From an uncultured Mollicutes bacterium (lineage in GTDB: Bacteria; Bacillota_I; Bacilli_A; RFN20; CAG-288): 64,000 bases of DNA. The position numbers and the translations under genes were made by a program. The notes below the pieces were generated by a model. It was not told the DNA's origin, did no database searches, and worked only from the letters and a program-made list of their open reading frames with translations. The DNA is taken from the NCBI GenBank assembly GCA_900539865.1, contig UQDS01000001.1, positions 1-64,000 on the forward strand. The letters run 5' to 3'. Below, piece after piece: positions 58,499 through 64,000 of this stretch (position 1 is the first letter of the stretch; each line of letters opens with the position of its first letter).

Positions 58499-59371
58499 TT
58501 AACGATGCATTGCTTTTTCATATTCTTCTTTTTCTTTTTGATGTGTCAGATGCGTGTATATTTCGGTTGTTTTAATATCATCGTGTCCTAAGAGCACTTG
58601 AACTTGCCTTAATTTCGCGCCGTTTTTTAAAAGAGTTGTTGCGAAAGAATGGCGCAGAGTGTGCGGTGAGATGTTCTTTTTAATGCCGGCTTTTTTTGCA
58701 TACTCTTTGATTCGCAAAAAATAATATTGCCTCGAAACTCTTCTTCCGTCAGGGTGGACGAAAACATACAACGGGTTTTGATCTATGAATTTCCGATATT
58801 GGTCTTGATAAAGATTAATCACTTCGATCACTTCTTCGTTTAAGGGTAAAATTCTCTCTTTTCTTCGTTTTCCAAAAACTTTGAGATATCCTCCTTTTAA
58901 AAAGAGGTGGTCAAAGCGCAGGTCAACAAGCTCGGAAACACGTAAGCCGCAGGCGTAATTGATCAATATCATCGCATAATCTAACAATCCTTGTTTAGAA
59001 AGAATATCCGGTTGTTTCAATAAGATTTTAACCTCTTCTTGTGTAAGATAGACGGGTAATTTTTTCTCTGTTTTCGGTAGGGATAGTTCTTTTAGGGGAA
59101 TATCGAAACGATCCGTCTTCTTTAAATAGCCAAAAAGGCCCTTTACAGCCATGGATTTACGCACGATGGATGTTTCCTTATATCCTTGCTCTTTCAAGCT
59201 CTCTTGATACTTTAATAAGCTATTCGCATCAATTTCATCTAAGGTGATATTTCCGACGATCTTTAAAAATGCTTTTAAGTCGTTATCGTAAGCTTCGATC
59301 GTCTTAGGACTATCACCTTTTTCCGTAATCAAAAAGGTAAGAAATTCATTGATTGCAGCATAAAGAGTCAT
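58499..59371 (-). CDS. xerD: Tyrosine recombinase XerD
   Basis: A 290-residue site-specific recombinase. N-terminal SAM-like core-binding domain (about 1-85), then the catalytic domain with Arg in ACGLRVSELVDL, Lys in GKRRKERI, HTLRHSFAT (HxxR), LLGHDDIKTTEIYTH with the conserved His and nucleophile Tyr. All catalytic residues are present. It should act, with a XerC encoded elsewhere, on the dif site found 1.5 kb to its left. Overlaps dinB by ATGA, so it belongs to the dxs-recN-dinB-xerD run. Confidence 0.95.
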   Translation of the reverse strand: MTLYAAINEFLTFLITEKGDSPKTIEAYDNDLKAFLKIVGNITLDEIDANSLLKYQESLKEQGYKETSIVRKSMAVKGLFGYLKKTDRFDIPLKELSLPKTEKKLPVYLTQEEVKILLKQPDILSKQGLLDYAMILINYACGLRVSELVDLRFDHLFLKGGYLKVFGKRRKERILPLNEEVIEVINLYQDQYRKFIDQNPLYVFVHPDGRRVSRQYYFLRIKEYAKKAGIKKNISPHTLRHSFATTLLKNGAKLRQVQVLLGHDDIKTTEIYTHLTHQKEKEEYEKAMHR

Positions 59372-60504
59372 GATTCTTTCTCCTTGTCTTTTAGAAAAAA
59401 GATATTTCCGCCGTAATCGAGTTGCGAGTTGATCTCGTTTAGAAATTTCTCCTTTTCTTTTTCTTTGTGCATCCGTCTTCTTTCCTGCACGCGCTCTAAA
59501 GATACTCCGATCAGACGTAGAGGTTGCCCGTGATAGAGTTCTTCAAAAGCTTTGACAGCAGAAAGGTAGATGTCATCCTTTTGACAAGAAGGTTCTCGCA
59601 AAGTCAAGCGCCTGCTTTTAGTGACAAAATCGGGCGTGCGAATTTTAACTCCAACGGAAAGACATTCCAACTGATATTTCTCCAAAGAAGCAACAACATC
59701 GTCGACGCAGTTGTGAATCATCTGCAAGATATCATCGTAATTGTTGTTGTCATGAAGAAAAGTACGCTCACTTGAAATGCTTTTGGGATCGTAAGTTTGG
59801 GGATCAACTATGTCGTTTGCAATGCCGTTACATTCGTCTTTGAGGTAATCAAACATACTTCCCAAAACTCTTTTGACTTCAGGATCGACACATCGGGCCA
59901 AATCGCCGATACTTTCGATGTTTAACTTTCGCAATTTCGGCGCTGTTTTTTTGCCGATTCCATACATCTTTTCAATCGAAAGCGGATAGATTTTTTCTCG
60001 AAAATTTTCCGGAGTGAAAATGGTGATTCCCAAAGGCTTTTTATAATCGGATCCCATCTTTGCTAAGAAGCGATTAAAAGAACATCCGATACTGCACTTG
60101 AGATTTGTCACCCGATATAATTCCATCTGCAGATCAAAAAGATATTCGTACAGGTGATTTCTATCTGCTTCTTTGGTCATATCGATATAACACTCATCAA
60201 CAGAAGCTTGTTCTAAAATCGGATAACGATTTTTTAAAAAGCGGAAAAACTCCTTGGAATAGTGAGAATACAAAGAGAAATTACATGGTACAAGAATAAG
60301 ATCTTTGCATTTATTTTTTGCGCTTGCAACGGGCATACCGGAAAACACACCCAATTTTCTCGCCTCATAACTTGAGGTCGAGATCACTCCTCTAGGGCCA
60401 TCATGACCAACTGCAACAGGTTTTCCTTTCAGCTGAGGATTTTGTAAGACTTCACATTGTACAAAGAAGGTGTTGAGATCGATATGAACTATAATTTTTT
60501 TCAT
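59368..60504 (-). CDS. dinB: DNA polymerase IV
   Basis: A 378-residue Y-family translesion polymerase. N-terminal HIDLNTFFVQCEV and ASVDECYID give the catalytic acidic residues, and GIGKKTAPKLRKLNIESIGDLA is the helix-hairpin-helix thumb. The little-finger domain follows. No clear beta-clamp-binding QLxLF motif was seen at the C-terminus. It overlaps recN and xerD by four bases on each side, grouping repair and recombination genes. Confidence 0.94.
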   Translation of the reverse strand: MKKIIVHIDLNTFFVQCEVLQNPQLKGKPVAVGHDGPRGVISTSSYEARKLGVFSGMPVASAKNKCKDLILVPCNFSLYSHYSKEFFRFLKNRYPILEQASVDECYIDMTKEADRNHLYEYLFDLQMELYRVTNLKCSIGCSFNRFLAKMGSDYKKPLGITIFTPENFREKIYPLSIEKMYGIGKKTAPKLRKLNIESIGDLARCVDPEVKRVLGSMFDYLKDECNGIANDIVDPQTYDPKSISSERTFLHDNNNYDDILQMIHNCVDDVVASLEKYQLECLSVGVKIRTPDFVTKSRRLTLREPSCQKDDIYLSAVKAFEELYHGQPLRLIGVSLERVQERRRMHKEKEKEKFLNEINSQLDYGGNIFFLKDKEKES

Positions 60505-62171
60505 TGACCGCTATCCCTGGTTTCCTTGCGAAGTAAAAGAGCTTGTTTTCTTGCGGCATCCGTAAGCTTTGTTCCAGAAAGCATCTTAGCAACAACAGAG
60601 ATAATTTCTTCTTCGGAAAGGGAACGGGCGGTCGAGTAAGTCATGTGCTTTACTTCGTCGATAACTTTTTTGATTTCGATAGCACTCTTTGCACTTGCAA
60701 CTACTTGAGGGAGGTGGGAAATCACCAGCACTTGACTGTCTTTGGAAATGCTTTTGATTTTTTCAGCGACAAGCAAAGCTTGTTTTCCCGAGATTCCGGT
60801 ATCGATTTCATCTAAAATCATCAAATCATAGGGGTGGAGTCGATTCAAAACGACCTTTAAAGCTAACATCAAGCGAGAGGCTTCACCTCCGCTTGCCGCC
60901 TTGGCAAGACTTGCCTTATCTATACCTGCGTTAAACTCGACGATAAATGCGCAGTGATCGATTCCTTTTTCATAGAGTTCAACTTCTTCTAATACAACAG
61001 TTAAAGCCTGTTTTCTCAGACCTAAATCCGATGCTTCTAAAGAGATCAGTTGGCCTAATTTCAAAGCGTATTTTTCGCGCGCTAAATGCAACTGATAAGC
61101 AAAGGTCATCGCATTCTCTTTTAAAACCTTCACCTCTTCTTCTAAATTTGCCTTTCTTTCTTCATAAGTATCGATAAAAGAGAGTTTTACTTTGTATTCT
61201 TCTAACTTAGAAAGAATGTCCGCAGTGCTCTTTCCATACTTGCGTTGCAAGCCTTTTAACGAGAAAAGGCGCTCGTTGATCTCATCGATTCGCTCGGGAT
61301 TCAACACTAGATTTTCATAGCTCTCTGTCAAATTATCTAAGCTGAGCAAAAGAGAGCGAATCCCGTCATTAGACTCTTTTGCTTCCAGATCTAAGGAAGT
61401 TCCTTCTAAACTCTTCAAGCGGTTAGAAAGCAGTGATAATTGATCTTTTATCGAGATGTTAGATGCGTGCATCGCCTCGATTACATGCTGATAATTATCT
61501 TGTAATTTACTGATTTCTTTCAGCGATTCAAACTCTTCGTTCAATCGTTCAATCTCTTCTTCTTCTAAGTGATATTTTTCGATTTCTGCAATTTGAAACG
61601 CGAGATAATCGCGGTCGTTTTCTTTGCTGTTGGAGATGAGTTTTTGATACTCGGCAAAGGTCATTTGATATTTTTCATATGCTTTTTGGAATTTGATTTT
61701 TGCTTTTTGAATCTCTTCTCCCCCAAAAATATCAAGATATTCTAATTGCATTTCTTCATTTAAAATATCATTTCTCTGGTTTTGAGAATGAATGTCGATT
61801 AAGTGGGAAGAAATTTGTTTTAATGTACCTGTAGAAACAGCTTCATCATTGATAAAACAGCGGGAGGATTTATCTGGATTTAAAACTCTTTTTAAAGAGA
61901 CAAATCCATTTTCATCCACAAAATCACGAATTTGAGGATTCTTTGTTACATATTCTTTTTCCACTTGAAATAAAGCGTAAACAATTGCTTTTTTGCTCTT
62001 GTCTCGCAACAGAGAAAAATCCGCTCTTTCCCCTTCTAATAAGGTGAAAGATGCGACGATTAAGGATTTACCAGCGCCAGTTTCACCTACCAAAGAAACA
62101 TAGGAGGAATCAAAAGTGAGCTTAGCATCTTCGATGACAGCTAAATTGGAAATTTCTAATTCTTTAATCAT
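60501..62171 (-). CDS. recN: DNA repair protein RecN
   Basis: A 556-residue SMC-like protein for double-strand break repair. Walker A GETGAGKS near residue 31, long central coiled coil, ABC signature ASGGEASRLMLALK, and Walker B LMILDEIDTGISG. ATG 62171 (MIKELEISNLAVIED) matches the family and has GAGGAG upstream; longer starts run into dxs. It overlaps dxs by eight bases. dxs and recN are near neighbours in many Firmicutes, usually with tlyA and argR between, both missing here. Confidence 0.96.
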   Translation of the reverse strand: MIKELEISNLAVIEDAKLTFDSSYVSLVGETGAGKSLIVASFTLLEGERADFSLLRDKSKKAIVYALFQVEKEYVTKNPQIRDFVDENGFVSLKRVLNPDKSSRCFINDEAVSTGTLKQISSHLIDIHSQNQRNDILNEEMQLEYLDIFGGEEIQKAKIKFQKAYEKYQMTFAEYQKLISNSKENDRDYLAFQIAEIEKYHLEEEEIERLNEEFESLKEISKLQDNYQHVIEAMHASNISIKDQLSLLSNRLKSLEGTSLDLEAKESNDGIRSLLLSLDNLTESYENLVLNPERIDEINERLFSLKGLQRKYGKSTADILSKLEEYKVKLSFIDTYEERKANLEEEVKVLKENAMTFAYQLHLAREKYALKLGQLISLEASDLGLRKQALTVVLEEVELYEKGIDHCAFIVEFNAGIDKASLAKAASGGEASRLMLALKVVLNRLHPYDLMILDEIDTGISGKQALLVAEKIKSISKDSQVLVISHLPQVVASAKSAIEIKKVIDEVKHMTYSTARSLSEEEIISVVAKMLSGTKLTDAARKQALLLRKETRDSGQ

Positions 62172-63945
62172 CTTTTTTCTCCTCATTGAAGAAGCAAAGA
62201 GCATCTTCTACGCTGACACCATTTGCTTCATACACTTTATCTAACGGACCAAAATCGTAAAATTTTTCAGAAAGTGTCTTTGCTTTATATTGGCCTTGGT
62301 ACTGCATTTTAAATAATATTTTTTGTAAATTTAAGGAAACGCCATTTTCATTAGAATAGGGATCGTAAAAATAGATTTGTTCATAAGGATAGAGGGAGAT
62401 CATTTCTTGAGGGTTTAAATCGACAAGTATCCCTTTATCTCCAGGAAGCGTTAAGCGACTTAACGCCTGATATCCCATCACACCTACGGCAAGATATAAC
62501 ACTTTACTCTGGTTCTCTTTTTGTAAGTAGGAAATGGGCAATGCCATCTTTAAATCAGTAGAGGAAACCCTATTCTCTTTGCTTAAACGGATGAAATCTA
62601 AATGTTTTTTCTCTTTCGTAGACATTGTCAAAAGATCTTGAAGACTCTCTCTATCATAGGGCATATAAAGGCGGGCGTTTGGAACCGCTCTTAACAAGGG
62701 AACATCAAAGATACCCTGATGAGAGGAACCGTCTTCGCCGACAAGCGAAGCTCTTTCCAAGAGAAAAGTACCGGTCAAATTCTGTCTTGAAAAGTTTTCA
62801 ATCACCTCATCCATGCAGCGCTGTAAAAAAGTAGAATAAATATCGACAACCGGATGAAAACCTTTTAAAGCGAGACCAGAGGCCACAGCCATAGCATCTT
62901 CTTCCGCAATTCCAACGTCTAAAGTGCGCTGAGGATAAGCAGTAAAAATCTCCGTCAAGGAAGACGACGTTTCCATCGCTGGAGTGAGAAGATACAAGTC
63001 TTGCTCTCTTTTCATCAAGGAGAGAAGAATATCTTTTTTATAAATGGAAAATGTGTCCGCATTCTCTTTGGCAAATCCCTTTTTCACACCGTGGAACAAG
63101 CCGATATGATCTTCTTCGCTGGGAAGATAACCCATACCTTTCTTTGTCATGATTTCTAAGATGACAGGACCTTTTTTCATCGCTTTTTTTGCTTTTTTAA
63201 AAGCGATGTTCAAACCGAGTAAGTCGTGTCCTTCGAAAGGTCCTAAATAAGTGAGTCCATACATTTGAAAACGTTCGGTAAGAGGATAATCTCGCAAGAG
63301 TTTTGCTTGTTTTTCTTCTAAATATTTTGACCAATTTTCTTCCGAATACAATTTTTGTCCCTCATCAGAAAGGCGATAAGCGATCATTTCATCTCGAATT
63401 TGAGCCAACATCGTTAAACGGCTATCTTTACTCTCCTTGATCGCCATCGCGTTAGAGTTGACAATCAATAAGAAATTATCCAATTCTTTATGTTCGCTTA
63501 AAAGACTCAGCGCTTCTTGCGCTAAACCGTTATTCAAAGAGGCGTCGCCAACCACAACAATGGTCGCACTTTCTTCACCCTTTAAATGTTTGGCAAGGGA
63601 CATGCCCAAAGCCGTGGGAAGACTATCTCCGCTATGCCCGTTATCATATTTGTCTGCTTTACTCTCCTTGCGAAGAGAAAATGGTGCAATTCCTTGATAT
63701 TGTCTTAAATGCTCTAATGATCTTCCAGTGAGTAACTTATAAGCGTAGGTCTGATGCCCAACATCAAAAAGGATGTCATTTTCATAAGGATCAAAGGCTT
63801 CTAACAGCGAATAAGTTGTCTCAACCATGCCTAAATTAGAGGAGAGATGTCCACCGTTTTGATAGCAGCCAAAAAGGATCTTCTCACGAAGAGAAGCGCA
63901 TTCTTTTTGCGCGCTGTTTAAGTGGAATCTCTTGTTCGTCTTCAT
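62164..63945 (-). CDS. dxs: 1-deoxy-D-xylulose-5-phosphate synthase
   Basis: A 593-residue TDP enzyme making DXP from pyruvate and glyceraldehyde 3-phosphate, the entry to the MEP pathway. HLSSNLGMVE, DVGHQTY, the GDx-Nx(N) TDP/Mg motif, and the EDGSSHQGIFDVPLLRAVPN transketolase segment are present. Several usually invariant spots differ: GHQ.YAYK for GHQ.YxHK, GDASLNNG for GDGAxTGG, and NSNAM for NDNxM. Metal ligands (Asp, second Asn) remain. The C-terminal domain is shorter than usual. Starts immediately after the stop of the gene upstream. Confidence 0.92.
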   Translation of the reverse strand: MKTNKRFHLNSAQKECASLREKILFGCYQNGGHLSSNLGMVETTYSLLEAFDPYENDILFDVGHQTYAYKLLTGRSLEHLRQYQGIAPFSLRKESKADKYDNGHSGDSLPTALGMSLAKHLKGEESATIVVVGDASLNNGLAQEALSLLSEHKELDNFLLIVNSNAMAIKESKDSRLTMLAQIRDEMIAYRLSDEGQKLYSEENWSKYLEEKQAKLLRDYPLTERFQMYGLTYLGPFEGHDLLGLNIAFKKAKKAMKKGPVILEIMTKKGMGYLPSEEDHIGLFHGVKKGFAKENADTFSIYKKDILLSLMKREQDLYLLTPAMETSSSLTEIFTAYPQRTLDVGIAEEDAMAVASGLALKGFHPVVDIYSTFLQRCMDEVIENFSRQNLTGTFLLERASLVGEDGSSHQGIFDVPLLRAVPNARLYMPYDRESLQDLLTMSTKEKKHLDFIRLSKENRVSSTDLKMALPISYLQKENQSKVLYLAVGVMGYQALSRLTLPGDKGILVDLNPQEMISLYPYEQIYFYDPYSNENGVSLNLQKILFKMQYQGQYKAKTLSEKFYDFGPLDKVYEANGVSVEDALCFFNEEKKDD

Positions 63946-64000
63946 TTAATTTTCAATAGAGTCTGTAACTTCGCTCATCAATTTATTGAGTTTTTCTTCC
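63946..64000 (-). CDS. C-terminal end of an unidentified gene upstream of dxs
   Basis: An open frame runs off the window edge and ends in TAA directly abutting the dxs ATG. Only 17 residues are visible (EEKLNKLMSEVTDSIEN). In Firmicutes xseB or ispA commonly precedes dxs; an acidic helical tail is compatible with XseB, but this is too little to decide. Confidence 0.5.
   Translation of the reverse strand, partial: EEKLNKLMSEVTDSIEN

Noticed and set aside
1..64000. Genetic code 4 (TGA as Trp)
   Set aside because: Several genes (ruvA, recJ, thyX, era, glyS) end in TGA at the right family length, and conserved Trp residues are TGG.
1..64000. tRNA genes, prophage or insertion sequences
   Set aside because: No TTCGA-type T-loop context was found in any intergenic gap and no transposase, integrase (other than xerD) or phage genes are present.

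Overview
The window is an AT-rich stretch of a Bacillota-type chromosome, from the Bacilli/Mollicutes side. Gene order supports this: rplU-prp-rpmA-obgE, ruvAB, pheST, dnaB-dnaI, ybeY/cdd-era-recO-glyS-dnaG-rpoD-trmK-nif3, plsY next to parEC, yqeH-nadD/yqeK-rsfS, and recN-xerD-deoB. So do the Prp-processed L27 and the DnaB/DnaI helicase loaders. TGA is used only as a stop and Trp is TGG, so this is not a genetic-code-4 mycoplasma. An uncultured Mollicutes-like gut lineage is a reasonable guess, but the sequence alone does not prove it.

Layout. 1-4335: the 5S rRNA tail, the L21 leader operon, obgE and ruvAB. 4458-12715: secDF, recJ, a small unknown gene and a division block (FtsQ-like, FtsA-like, FtsZ). 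12737-17575: pheST, thyX and a YceD-like gene. 17703-19658: a second division block (mraZ-rsmH-ftsL-like) behind a strong promoter and a phased set of MraZ-like boxes. 19791-24102 (minus): pyk-ROK kinase-thrS. 24258-37044: helicase loaders, a lone C39 peptidase/membrane protein, then a long housekeeping run through rpoD. 37031-46373: ispH, apt, rel, a minus-strand helicase-aspS-hisS operon, and ispG. 46541-56704: rpmG, efp, yneF, plsY, topoisomerase IV, the YqeH-NadD/YqeK-RsfS ribosome-maturation group, and mtnN. 57238-64000 (minus): dxs-recN-dinB-xerD-deoB, tightly overlapped.

The most striking locus is the 533-bp gap between convergent mtnN and deoB. It holds a clear dif-type Xer recombination site (56959-56986). 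Around it are six copies of a 30-bp unit with half-sites TAGT, TAGTA and ACTA, placed almost mirror-symmetrically: dyad centres lie about -250, -181, -92, +91, +179 and +247 bp from the dif centre. Genes to the left over 8 kb are all plus and genes to the right all minus, as expected where two replication forks meet, and xerD lies 1.3 kb away. I read this as the chromosome terminus with an ordered protein-binding array built around dif. I know of no described system with this layout.

A second theme is housekeeping proteins that keep their neighbourhood but have lost catalytic or ligand motifs: DnaI without a P-loop, FtsA without its phosphate loop, a NadD domain without its HxGH/ISST signatures fused to YqeK, EF-P without its tip lysine, and an ABC-exporter-like C39 protein without an ATPase. 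There is also a YbeY-cytidine deaminase fusion. The division genes lie in two blocks with no murein-synthesis genes among them, consistent with, but not proof of, a wall-less or reduced-envelope cell. Three MEP isoprenoid genes (dxs, ispG, ispH) are scattered through the window. I saw no tRNA, CRISPR array, prophage or insertion sequence.
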